A stretch of DNA of 64,000 nt, from positions 25,107-89,106 of the forward strand of contig NZ_JAABNO010000016.1 of assembly GCF_009928445.1 (NCBI RefSeq), in the 5' to 3' direction. Below, in pieces: positions 53,007 to 61,156 of this stretch; position 1 is the first letter of the stretch, and the number at the start of each line of letters is the position of its first letter. A program made the translations under genes and the position numbers. The DNA is from Clostridium sp. C8-1-8 (GTDB lineage: Bacteria > Bacillota > Clostridia > Clostridiales > Clostridiaceae). A model generated the notes under the pieces. It did not search any database. It saw only the letters and a program-made list of their open reading frames with translations, and was not told where the DNA came from.

Positions 53007-54710
53007 TTAAAGCTTAAAATGCTTAACAGCCTCGTTAAGTTCTTCAGATAGGTCGTTTAATTCTGTAGCAGAAGTCACCAAGGTTAATAAACTATTAGCT
53101 TGCTGGCTTATAGCGTCAGAGATTTCAGAGCTGGATCTAAAGTTATCATTTGATATATCATTTACTTCACTCATTTTAGTTGATATATCTTTAATAACTT
53201 TTGTGAAATTATTAATCTGAGCTGCTATATCATGTATATCACTGTTAACCACTTCATTTGACTGTGATATACTCTTGAAATTTATCATTGTTTTTTCAGC
53301 TATAGAGCTTCCTATTGATATTTGGTTAATACTTTCACTCATCTTATTATTAATAAGACTTGTTTCGGTTTTAAAGTTAGCTACAATATTGCCTATCTTT
53401 TGAGCGGATAAAGCTGATTCTTCTGCTAGTTTACGAACTTGCTCAGCAACTACACCAAAGCCTTTTCCACTTTCACCGGCACGAGCAGCCTCAATTGCTG
53501 CATTAAGTGCTAAAAGATTGGTTTGTGAAGCCAAAGAGGTAATTGTATTTACAATAGAGTTCATTTCTTGAGCACTTGAGTTAAGTCTATCTGTTATACT
53601 TGATGTATCATTTGCAGAATTTTTTATTATTTCTAACTGATTTAAGAACTCACTTATGCTCTTGTTTCCTTCTTTCGCTAGAATAGCTGAAGTATTAGCG
53701 CTCTCAAGTATTTTATTAGATTTTTCTATGATTTTTTCAGAAGAGTTATACATATCATCAAGATTATCTACAGTTTCAGAAACCTTTTGATTTTGTATAT
53801 TTATGCTATTAACAATTTCTGTAGAGGTTGCACTTATCTCTTCTGCAACAGCACTATTTTGGTTTGAAGTATTATTAAGTTCTAATGAAGTAGCATTTAT
53901 ATTGCTGTTAGCGGTGCTTAGTTTATGTATTATATTTCTAAGATTGTCTAACATTCCGTTAAAAGCATTTGCCAGATCAAATAGTTCATCTCTAGTTTGT
54001 ACCTCAACTCTATCGATAGATAAGTTATTATTAGATATCTCAGTGGCTTTGCTTTTCAATTCTTTTATAGGTCTTATAAGATTAAAGGAAAGTATGCTTA
54101 CGCTTACTATAGAGATAACTAAAATCACTGCAAATAAAACAAGACTATATATAAGTGATCTTGTAACACTGCTTGATATTTGCTTTTTTAAGTTTTCACT
54201 ATTAGTTATAGCTTGAAGTATGTATTTTTGAGAATAGTCCTTTACATAACCGACTATGTTCCCTACATTTTGAGAGTTCTTTATTGCTTCTTCTGATTTA
54301 TTTGCGTTTATACTTGCCTCAGTTGAGTCAATACTTTGGCTTACAGAATCCATCAGTTTATATATCTGATACATGGATATCTTGGAGTCTTCAGAGCCTT
54401 CGGACTGTAAGATATTCATAGCTTCTGATTTTATGGTATTAATATTTTGCCTATACTTTGCGTCAGAAATCTTTTTGCTACCAAACTGTACATCTAAGAG
54501 CTCCTTGTTCACGTTTGCAATTTGATCGCCAATTTTATTTGCATTGTTAATGTCATTTAGAACTTGTTCATACTTCTTATTTGTATTGAAAGAATTGTAG
54601 CTAAGTAAGAAAATTTCCGCAGACATCAGAATGATTATTGTTGCAAATATTCCAATTAACTTAACTTTTATACTAGTTCTTCGTTTTTTCGTATTAGAGG
54701 AGTTTAACAT
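53007..54710 (-). CDS. Methyl-accepting chemotaxis protein
   Basis: A 567-residue chemoreceptor. It has a first helix at about 16-38, an all-helical outer domain of about 150 residues (four-helix-bundle type), a second helix at about 187-207, and HAMP ([21 protein letters not shown]). A long coiled-coil signalling domain has the tip [39 protein letters not shown]. It is first in a two-gene unit with the TRAP binding protein, which hints that the two sense one ligand. A CheW-binding tip is present, but no other chemotaxis genes lie nearby. Confidence 0.93.
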   Translation of the reverse strand: MLNSSNTKKRRTSIKVKLIGIFATIIILMSAEIFLLSYNSFNTNKKYEQVLNDINNANKIGDQIANVNKELLDVQFGSKKISDAKYRQNINTIKSEAMNILQSEGSEDSKISMYQIYKLMDSVSQSIDSTEASINANKSEEAIKNSQNVGNIVGYVKDYSQKYILQAITNSENLKKQISSSVTRSLIYSLVLFAVILVISIVSVSILSFNLIRPIKELKSKATEISNNNLSIDRVEVQTRDELFDLANAFNGMLDNLRNIIHKLSTANSNINATSLELNNTSNQNSAVAEEISATSTEIVNSINIQNQKVSETVDNLDDMYNSSEKIIEKSNKILESANTSAILAKEGNKSISEFLNQLEIIKNSANDTSSITDRLNSSAQEMNSIVNTITSLASQTNLLALNAAIEAARAGESGKGFGVVAEQVRKLAEESALSAQKIGNIVANFKTETSLINNKMSESINQISIGSSIAEKTMINFKSISQSNEVVNSDIHDIAAQINNFTKVIKDISTKMSEVNDISNDNFRSSSEISDAISQQANSLLTLVTSATELNDLSEELNEAVKHFKL

Positions 54711-54911
54711 ATAAAATATCCTTTCTTGAGTCGTATTTATTTGTGTGTGGGTATTATATATTAATTTTCGGTGTTACTTAATGAAACTGTATAGAGGTCG
54801 GAAAGTTAAATAAATAACAAGAAGGATTTTATTTTAATTAAATATATTGATAATATAAGAAGACATTGGTAATATATATAGTATACGAACATATGTACGG
54901 GTGGTGTTGTG

Positions 54912-55169
54912 ATGAAGATCATTGCTAAAAATATAGAAGTAGTGGCTTGGTTTGATATAAGTGGAAAACCTCATCCAGTAAGGTTTAAAGTTAGAGATGA
55001 CAAAGACTATGTGATAAGAATTGATAGGGTTGTCAAATTAGACAAGGAACGTATTGCAGGAAATGATATGCTTATCTTTACCTGCCAAAGCATAATAGGG
55101 GGAAGTGAAAGATTATATGAGATAAAATATGAGATATGTACATGTAAATGGATACTTTTTAAATTTTAG
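54912..55169 (+). CDS. Small conserved-looking hypothetical protein
   Basis: An 85-residue soluble protein with alternating charged and hydrophobic stretches suggestive of a small beta-barrel (IEVVAWFDISGKPHPVRFKV, then DKDYVIRIDRVVKLDKERIA). It ends in YEIKYEICTCKWILFKF, with two cysteines as CTC. The ATG at 54912 is preferred to the adjacent GTG at 54909; GGGTGGTG lies upstream. I do not recognise a named family and see no operon partner. Confidence 0.6.
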   Translation: MKIIAKNIEVVAWFDISGKPHPVRFKVRDDKDYVIRIDRVVKLDKERIAGNDMLIFTCQSIIGGSERLYEIKYEICTCKWILFKF

Positions 55170-55209
55170 CTCTAAGATTAACTAATTGTTCTGTTGTTTT
55201 AACTATATA

Positions 55210-55243
55210 GTAAAGAGCCTAGAGATGTTCTCTAGACTCCGTT
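55210..55243 (-). terminator. Hairpin between the hypothetical and Q-rich genes
   Basis: GAG-CCTAGAGA-TGT-TCTCTAGA-CTC can fold on either strand. The T-tract on the minus strand is weak (TCTTTA). It lies between converging genes. Confidence 0.45.
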
Positions 55244-55251
55244 AAAATATA

Positions 55252-55644
55252 TTATTCTGAAAAACTACTCTTTGTTATTAAAGCATCAATATAGCCTTTA
55301 AGATCATCGCCTTCTAAAGCACCTCTTGATAATCCAAGAAATACTAATGCAAGCACTGCTATAGAATAGTTATCTATATTAACTCTAACGGTATTGTTTC
55401 CTATATCGCCAAAAGTAACGCTATCTGTTTCATAATCTGATTGACCTTGGTTTTGATGTTGATCCTGATCCTGATATTGGTGTTGATCTTGATACTGATG
55501 TTGAAGCTGTTCCTGTAGTTGTTCTTGTAGCTGGAATTGTTTCTGCAACTGAGCCTGGAATTGTTCTTGTTTTTGGATCAATATTGCGATCAACTCATAA
55601 ATCTCTGTTGGAGTTTTTTGTTTTTCATTATTACTATATGCCAT
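55252..55644 (-). CDS. Gln-rich low-complexity protein, possibly spore-associated
   Basis: A 130-residue protein. After a helical N-terminus (TPTEIYELIAILIQKQEQFQ), residues about 28-68 are a run of QLQEQLQ, QYQDQ and QHQ units, with over half Gln plus His, Tyr and Asp. The C-terminal 60 residues are ordinary and hydrophobic (VRVNIDNYSIAVLALVFLGL). A divergent SASP gene lies about 300 bp away. Low-complexity Gln/His/Tyr proteins are common in spore coats, but I cannot assign this one to a known coat family. GAGGTG precedes the ATG. Confidence 0.6.
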   Translation of the reverse strand: MAYSNNEKQKTPTEIYELIAILIQKQEQFQAQLQKQFQLQEQLQEQLQHQYQDQHQYQDQDQHQNQGQSDYETDSVTFGDIGNNTVRVNIDNYSIAVLALVFLGLSRGALEGDDLKGYIDALITKSSFSE

Positions 55645-55963
55645 CTCTTTACACCTCGTAATTTCATCCTAAAGTTTTGGGCTAATACTATAGAAGTTTT
55701 GATATAAATTAGCTTTGAAAGTTAAATAAATCACTTAGTAAATCTATAATAATTAGCTCATAATACAATATATGCAGAGTTAATACACTTGGTTACTAAT
55801 AAATTAGCTACTTAAACATTAAATTGAATTTTATTATATTATTTTATTTGAAGTAATGGATAATGCTAAATAAAATTCCAATAGAAACACATAATAATAA
55901 ACCAAATAAAGAGCAACATACTAGTGTAACAAAAAAATAAATTATATGAAGGAGGACATTATC
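55645..55963. other. Divergent promoter region between Q-rich and SASP genes
   Basis: An AT-rich stretch of about 320 bp that must hold both promoters. I cannot identify either. A forespore (sigma-G) promoter would be expected for the SASP gene. No repeats or hairpins stand out. Confidence 0.3.
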
Positions 55964-56161
55964 ATGGCAAGCAGAGGAAATAGAGTTTTAGTTCCACAAG
56001 CAAAAGAAAAATTAAGTCAATTCAAGTTTGAGACTGCAAGAGAACTAGGAGTTAATTTAACTGAGGGCTACAATGGTGATTTGACCTCAAGAGAAAATGG
56101 CTCAGTTGGTGGATACATGGTTAAAAAAATGATAGAAAGCTATGAAAATGGTCTAAAGTAA
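55964..56161 (+). CDS. Alpha/beta-type small acid-soluble spore protein
   Basis: A 65-residue DNA-coating protein of dormant spores (MASRGNRVLVPQAKEKLSQF). The germination protease site is KFETARELGV, and the DNA-binding GYNGDLTSRENGSVGGYMVKKMI segment follows (the first 19 residues after GYN are near identical across the family). The ATG at 55964 is 8 bp after AAGGAGG and is preferred to the upstream in-frame ATG at 55946. It protects spore DNA and feeds amino acids to the germinating cell. Confidence 0.95.
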   Translation: MASRGNRVLVPQAKEKLSQFKFETARELGVNLTEGYNGDLTSRENGSVGGYMVKKMIESYENGLK

Positions 56162-56244
56162 TTTCTTTGTAATTTAATTATTATGAAGAATATCTATCAT
56201 AGTAAATCTTTATGATTTAAATATTAAAAGCATTTAGATTAATT

Positions 56245-56282
56245 TAGGCAGCCTTATCACTGAGGCTGTCTTGTTGTTTTTA
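56245..56282 (+). terminator. Terminator of the SASP gene
   Basis: GGCAGCCT / AGGCTGTC (one G-U pair) with an 8-nt loop and TTGTTGTTTTT. The rest of the gap to 56558 shows only a hairpin AAAAAGTA-TTTT-ACTTTTT near 56395, with no gene. Confidence 0.7.
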
Positions 56283-56558
56283 ATAGAGTATGATCTAGAT
56301 AATATTTTGGTAATAACCGAATTATGAACTCTATAAATACAATTTAAAATGGACTTTATAATATTTTTATAAGAACAAATTAGAAACTTATAAAAAAAGT
56401 ATTTTACTTTTTTTAATTTGTAAAAAAATGGAAGGGATTTTATTTTTTTTATAGAATACTATAGATGTGCTAAAGCATAAAGAAATTTATGTTTTGAAGC
56501 CTCCTCTAAAAATCTATAGGAGGGTTAACAGTAAATATAGTTTAGGGAGTGGTTTGAA

Positions 56559-57107
56559 ATGGTGTTAATGGCTGTGATTTCCCTTGCAATTCTAATAAAG
56601 GGGATAAGCATGTATCTCAATTATACTTCATTGAAGGATGAAGAAATTAGTAACAAAGTTTTTATAAAAGAGGATAAGCAGTATTTTTTATATGGAATTA
56701 TATTAATTGCATTTTCTATAATTCTATTTATAATAGGTATTTATACTAATAGCATAATTTTAGATATCTTATTGATAACTTGTGGCTTAACGTCTCTTAT
56801 CTGTGGCTCTTATATTCTTATATATTCAAAGAATACTGCAATATGTGTGAATGATGATGGAATAGAGTATAAAAATATCCTTAAAGCAGTTGAATTTATA
56901 AAATGGGATGAGGTAACAGACATTAGATTTAATTCAATAACAAGACGATTGATTGTAGAGTGTTATGACATAAAGATAAGGTTAGATATATCAAATAATT
57001 TAACAAGTCAGTTCCTTGAACTTATGAAGAAAAATCTAAACCAATATTTCTATCGGGAGGCAATTGATAAACTAGAGAAGTATAGAAAAAATATACAATT
57101 TACTTAA
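56559..57107 (+). CDS. Membrane protein with PH-like cytosolic domain, unknown function
   Basis: A 182-residue protein. One helix at the N-terminus (MVLMAVISLAILIKGISMYL) and two more at about 48-95 (YGIILIAFSIILFIIGIYT, ILLITCGLTSLICGSYILI) are followed by a C-terminal domain. That domain (NDDGIEYKNILKAVEFIKWDEVTDIRF, then RRLIVECYDIKIRLDI) resembles the PH-like domains of bacterial membrane proteins. GGGAGTGG lies upstream. It has no operon partners, and I cannot name it. Confidence 0.65.
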   Translation: MVLMAVISLAILIKGISMYLNYTSLKDEEISNKVFIKEDKQYFLYGIILIAFSIILFIIGIYTNSIILDILLITCGLTSLICGSYILIYSKNTAICVNDDGIEYKNILKAVEFIKWDEVTDIRFNSITRRLIVECYDIKIRLDISNNLTSQFLELMKKNLNQYFYREAIDKLEKYRKNIQFT

Positions 57108-57128
57108 TAAGATAATAAGGTCTTAATA

Positions 57129-57164
57129 TTAAAGCCATCTCTATAGTATTAGAGATGGCTTTAA
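57129..57164. terminator. Hairpin after the PH-like membrane protein gene
   Basis: A perfect 15-bp stem TTAAAGCCATCTCTA / TAGAGATGGCTTTAA with a 6-nt loop. No long T-run follows, so termination may be partial. Confidence 0.6.
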
Positions 57165-57333
57165 TAGCTTTAAATGATGAAAATAATTTAACTTAAATCT
57201 ATGCAACTTTTGGTTTATATATATTTATATATATGATACAAGAAAAAAATAGATATAAAGAATAAATTTTATTTTTATGAAGAAACTATAGAAAGATGTG
57301 AAAATTTCATAAAATATTAATAGAAAATTTACA

Positions 57334-57362
57334 TTGACAAAGGAAAATAAATAGGATAAAAT
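57334..57362 (+). promoter_or_regulatory. veg promoter P1
   Basis: TTGACA (57334-57339) and TAAAAT (57357-57362) are 17 bp apart: consensus -35, one mismatch in -10. Confidence 0.8.
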
Positions 57363-57373
57363 ATTTGGTTAAT

Positions 57374-57402
57374 TTGACAGAATATTTACTTAGCAGTATA
57401 AT
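57374..57402 (+). promoter_or_regulatory. veg promoter P2
   Basis: TTGACA (57374-57379) and TATAAT (57397-57402) are 17 bp apart: a full sigma-A consensus. A second TATAAT overlaps at 57402-57407. Confidence 0.85.
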
Positions 57403-57425
57403 ATAATAGGAAAGAGGGTGTTCAT

Positions 57426-57662
57426 ATGGAAAAGAGTAAGACATTATCTTCCATAAGAAGAGACATAGAAGGCCATATTGGTGAAAAAGTTATACTTAAA
57501 GCTAATGGAGGACGAAGAAAGATTCTAGTCAATAATGGAGTACTTGAGAGTGTGTACCCAAGTATTTTTGTTATAAGATTAGAAGCTGACACCCAAAGGA
57601 CTGTGACATATAGTTATTCTGATGTATTGACAAAGACTGTACAGCTTGTATTTAAAGGATAA
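57426..57662 (+). CDS. veg: Veg family protein
   Basis: A 78-residue protein very like Bacillus Veg: LSSIRRDIEGHIGEKVILKANGGRRKILVNNGVLESVYPSIFVIRLE aligns with the Veg block around LKANGGRRKT...TYPSVFVI, and the end VTYSYSDVLTKTVQLVF also matches. Veg is a small, abundant vegetative protein reported to affect biofilm matrix regulation and spore outgrowth; the mechanism is unresolved. The two strong tandem promoters fit its known high expression. Unlike some Bacillus genomes, no neighbouring isoprenoid or ksgA gene is seen. Confidence 0.93.
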   Translation: MEKSKTLSSIRRDIEGHIGEKVILKANGGRRKILVNNGVLESVYPSIFVIRLEADTQRTVTYSYSDVLTKTVQLVFKG

Positions 57663-57663
57663 T

Positions 57664-57790
57664 TAAGAACCTCGATATGCGAGTTGAAAATTTAGATTGG
57701 TTTAGTTATGGTATATTTATAAAATATTATTTTATAAATATTTTTAACCTCATCTTTATTTTTAATTCGTACGAGGTTCTTAGTTTTTTT
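57664..57790 (+). terminator. Long-range terminator of veg
   Basis: TAAGAACCTCG (57664-57674) and CGAGGTTCTTA (57772-57782) form a perfect 11-bp stem with a T-run (GTTTTTTT) directly after. The loop is 97 nt and contains a further stem, AAATATT / AATATTT. The left arm starts one base after the veg stop codon. Confidence 0.65.
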
Positions 57791-57959
57791 ATTGTTTAGA
57801 TTATATATTCAATATCTTCTTATTTTATAGATTCTTTTTGATAATATTATTTGATACATACGAACATCACTATTAAATATAAAAGATAAGTAAAAATAAA
57901 ATGCTTGTAAATATATATGGTTCTGCGAAGAAAATATTAATATTTTAATTGTTAAAAGT

Positions 57960-57994
57960 TCACCTATCTTTACAATAGATGGTGTATTTTTTTA
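57960..57994 (+). terminator. Orphan terminator, plus strand
   Basis: CACCTATC-TTTACAAT-A-GATGGTG with TATTTTTTT following, 180 bp after the veg terminator. No gene lies between, except an unsupported 15-codon frame at 57901-57948. Confidence 0.55.
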
Positions 57995-58035
57995 TATATT
58001 TAAAGTATAATTAAATTAAACGATTACAAAAAGAG

Positions 58036-58068
58036 TAAAAAAAGAAAGATGGTGGGTTTCCATCTTTC
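58036..58068 (-). terminator. Orphan terminator, minus strand
   Basis: GAAAGATGG / CCATCTTTC with a 7-nt loop. On the minus strand seven T follow, but no gene is transcribed into it from the right. The remaining 58070-58280, upstream of sipL, shows an inverted repeat GACATA...TATGTC (58137-58156) and no gene. Confidence 0.5.
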
Positions 58069-58298
58069 AACTATGGTATAAAAGGGTATTGAGAATTTAT
58101 GAGAGGTTATATGGTCAATAACCAATATTATAATACGACATATTTTGCAGTATGTCAACTTTATTTCGGAAAAAAAATAAAAAATATTCGACAAAATTTG
58201 CACATGCGATTTTATTTATAATTTATATCCATATTTAATCATAAAATTGATTTCTTTATTATATATATTGTATTAGGTATATTATGGGAGGGATGAAT

Positions 58299-59864
58299 TT
58301 GGCCGGATTAGATGTGATAAAAGAAAATATTGAATATGAACGACTTTATAGTATAAGCGCATCAGATGCAGTACTGAAAGGTGAATACTTAATACCTGAT
58401 ACACATCCAGATGTTGTGAAAATACTTACAGTAGAAGCAAAGCCTGTTATTACTAATAAGGAAGTAGTACAAGAAAGGGTCTATGTTGAAGGACAAGTAG
58501 AATACAATGTAATTTACTTAGCGAAAGAAGATGAAGGTTTAGGAGTTCATACAATAAGTTATAGCGATAAGTTTGCAAACTATATTGATGTTGCTGGAGC
58601 TGAACATAGAATGGTATGCGATGCAGAGAGTGAGGTTGAACATATTAATTCAAACATAATTAATGAGAGAAAAGTTAGCTTGGAATGTATTTTCTCAACA
58701 AAGTGCACCGTATACAAAAAAGATAGTTTTGAATTTGTAAAAGATATTGAAGGATCCGGAGACATTGAAGTTAAGAAGAGATCAGAAGCCTTTGATAAAC
58801 TAGTTTATGAGAAAAAATTTGATTTATCCACTAAGGCTAGTGTGCAAATAGGAATGGATAAACCACAAATAGGAAAAATAATAAAAATAAATGCTCAGCT
58901 TCATAAAAAGGAAGTAAGAGCTTTGGATGGAAGAGTACAAATATCTTGTTATTGCAAACTTGATATTTTGTATAAAGCTACAGACTCTAGAGAATTAGTT
59001 CCTCTAGAAGATGATCTATTCCTAACAAAAGAAGAAGATGCTGAAAATGTTTCTTCTTCTATGATAACAGATGGTGATTTTAGGGTTGCAGCTTCAGAGT
59101 ATAGCATAGGTGAAGATGACTTAGGTGAAGCAAGAACTCTTGATATCGAAGTATTGGTAGGTGGAGAGCTTAAGGTATATAGTAAAGAAGAATTAGAAAT
59201 AATAGAAGATGCTTATTCTCCAGCTAGAAATATGGAATTAAAAAAAGATGATGTTGATATGACAGTTTTACACGGTCAAGGAAGCAATGAAACAATTGTA
59301 AAAGATAATATAGAGCCCGAAGATGGCGCTAATGAGCCTTTGCAGATACTTTCATCTAAAGGCGATGTTGTATCCTTAGAAAATAAAATTGTGGATAATA
59401 AGATCGTTATTGATGGAATCGTAAATGTAAATGTCATGTATAAGACAGCAGATGCAGAAAATAGTGTTGCAAATGTGAATTCAGAGATTCCTTTTACTAC
59501 TGCAGTAGATATTCAAGATATGAAATCTGATATGAAATCTGTGGTTAAGGCTTGGATAGAGAATCTCCAAGCATCTATAGAAGCCCATACAATTGCTATA
59601 AAAGCGGTTATAAATGCCAGTGCTAAGGTGTATTTGCAAAGTAAAAAGCAATATATTTCTGAAGTGGAAGAAAAAGAAGAGGAAGTGCAAGGTAAAAAAG
59701 CTTCTATTACAATTTACTCAGTACAAAAGAATGATACATTGTGGGATTTAGCTAAGAAGTTCAATACAACAATCGCTGAACTGCTTAAGATCAATGATCT
59801 TGAAGGACCAGATTCTATTTGTGTAAATCAAAAGCTTATAATACCAGGAAGAGCTTTAATGTGA
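58299..59864 (+). CDS. sipL: SipL-like spore coat morphogenetic protein (SPOCS plus LysM)
   Basis: A protein of about 521 residues with several SPOCS (DUF3794) beta domains (about 25-110, 165-250 and 345-430) and one C-terminal LysM (YSVQKNDTLWDLAKKFNTTI). Length and plan equal SipL of Clostridioides difficile, which binds SpoIVA to encase the forespore in coat. The TTG at 58299 is chosen because GGGAGGG lies 6 bp before it; the ATG at 58293 is too close and the ATG at 58284 lacks a site. It is expressed in the mother cell in relatives. The cyanophycin genes follow after about 460 bp. Confidence 0.88.
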   Translation: MAGLDVIKENIEYERLYSISASDAVLKGEYLIPDTHPDVVKILTVEAKPVITNKEVVQERVYVEGQVEYNVIYLAKEDEGLGVHTISYSDKFANYIDVAGAEHRMVCDAESEVEHINSNIINERKVSLECIFSTKCTVYKKDSFEFVKDIEGSGDIEVKKRSEAFDKLVYEKKFDLSTKASVQIGMDKPQIGKIIKINAQLHKKEVRALDGRVQISCYCKLDILYKATDSRELVPLEDDLFLTKEEDAENVSSSMITDGDFRVAASEYSIGEDDLGEARTLDIEVLVGGELKVYSKEELEIIEDAYSPARNMELKKDDVDMTVLHGQGSNETIVKDNIEPEDGANEPLQILSSKGDVVSLENKIVDNKIVIDGIVNVNVMYKTADAENSVANVNSEIPFTTAVDIQDMKSDMKSVVKAWIENLQASIEAHTIAIKAVINASAKVYLQSKKQYISEVEEKEEEVQGKKASITIYSVQKNDTLWDLAKKFNTTIAELLKINDLEGPDSICVNQKLIIPGRALM

Positions 59865-59875
59865 ATAAATAATTA

Positions 59876-59925
59876 ATAAAAAGGGTCATTAGGTAAGGAT
59901 TTATCTAATGATCTTTTTAATTTTT
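59876..59925 (+). terminator. Terminator of sipL
   Basis: AAAAAGGGTCATTAG / CTAATGATCTTTTT with a 12-nt loop. Further on, a short perfect hairpin GATACCA-AAAA-TGGTATC (60141-60158) is followed by TTTATT. Otherwise the 460-bp gap to cphB shows nothing clear. Confidence 0.75.
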
Positions 59926-60325
59926 GTCTTCTTTTATTTAGCATATTTTGAAAGTATGATTTTAGGCTAGTAGGAAAAAATAGAATTATTGCTTTCGCAG
60001 TTACTAAAGATGTATCGCTTAGAGCTAAAGTTAATAAAAATAAGGCTTTTTAGAATCATTAAAGGCTTTATTTTGGTCCTAAGGATTGAAGTAGTATATC
60101 TCTTCAGAGAAATAGATAGTACAGTTCTGTAATCTTTAATGATACCAAAAATGGTATCTTTATTGATTTGTTTAGTACATCTATGAAATAGCTCTAGTAT
60201 TAGATTTGGAAAAAATAAGTTGATGAAATGGAGATTGGTGTATGAAGAAAATTATCTATCTAAAGTAATGAATAAATATAAATAACATGGATAAAATAAA
60301 AAATGCATGATTAGAGGTGATTTTT

Positions 60326-61156
60326 TTGAATATAAAATCTGAAGGAAATCTAATTATAATAGGAGGAGCAGAAGATAAAGAGGGAAATAAAGAAATATTA
60401 AATTATGTATGTTCCAAAATAAATAAAGAAAACGATGTGTTAGTGGTAGCAACAATTGCAACAGAAAAGCCGCAGGAAGCTAAAGATAAATATACTAAAG
60501 TCTTTTCAGAAATAGGAGTTAAAAATATTGAAATTTTAGATGTACAGCATAGAGATGATTGTTTCTTAGAAGAAAATTTAGAAATTGTAAGAAAAGCTTC
60601 AGTTATATTTTTTACTGGAGGCGATCAGTTAAGAATAACAAGCATAATTGGTGGAACTCAAATATATGATGAGTTTTTAAGAGCTTCTGAGAGAGGATGT
60701 TATATGGTTGGTACTTCAGCAGGTGCTTCTGTTATGAGTGATACCATGATTGTTATAGGTGATGATGAAGAATCTCCTAGAAAGTGTACTCTAAAGATGT
60801 CTCCAGGATTAGGATTGGTTAAAAATATCATAATAGATCAGCATTTTTCTCAAAGAGGAAGAATAGGAAGATTATTAGCCGGAGTGGCTCAAAACCCACA
60901 GGTTTTAGGAATTGGAATTGATGAAGATACTGCTATTGTAGTACATAAAGATGACCATTTAAAGGTTATAGGCACTGGGGCAGTTTATATAATAGATGGA
61001 AGTGAGATTACATATACCAATGTTTCTGAGCAAAATCAACAAGAATTATTGAGCATTTATAATGTAAAAATGCATGTATTAGCTAAAGGACATAGATTTG
61101 ATCTAGTTAGCAAGGCACCTTTTGAGGAGGAAAGAACTGAAAATGAAGCTTATTAG
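60326..61156 (+). CDS. cphB: Cyanophycinase
   Basis: A 276-residue serine exopeptidase of family S51 that cleaves cyanophycin to beta-Asp-Arg dipeptides. The nucleophile is Ser131 in VGTSAGASVMSD. Other family blocks are IIIGGAEDKEG, FFTGGDQLRI, and IDQHFSQRGRIGRLLAG. The TTG at 60326 is 5 bp after AGAGGTGA and is preferred to the GTG at 60317, which falls inside that site. Its end overlaps cphA by 14 bp. Synthesis and breakdown are thus encoded together. Confidence 0.94.
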   Translation: MNIKSEGNLIIIGGAEDKEGNKEILNYVCSKINKENDVLVVATIATEKPQEAKDKYTKVFSEIGVKNIEILDVQHRDDCFLEENLEIVRKASVIFFTGGDQLRITSIIGGTQIYDEFLRASERGCYMVGTSAGASVMSDTMIVIGDDEESPRKCTLKMSPGLGLVKNIIIDQHFSQRGRIGRLLAGVAQNPQVLGIGIDEDTAIVVHKDDHLKVIGTGAVYIIDGSEITYTNVSEQNQQELLSIYNVKMHVLAKGHRFDLVSKAPFEEERTENEAY

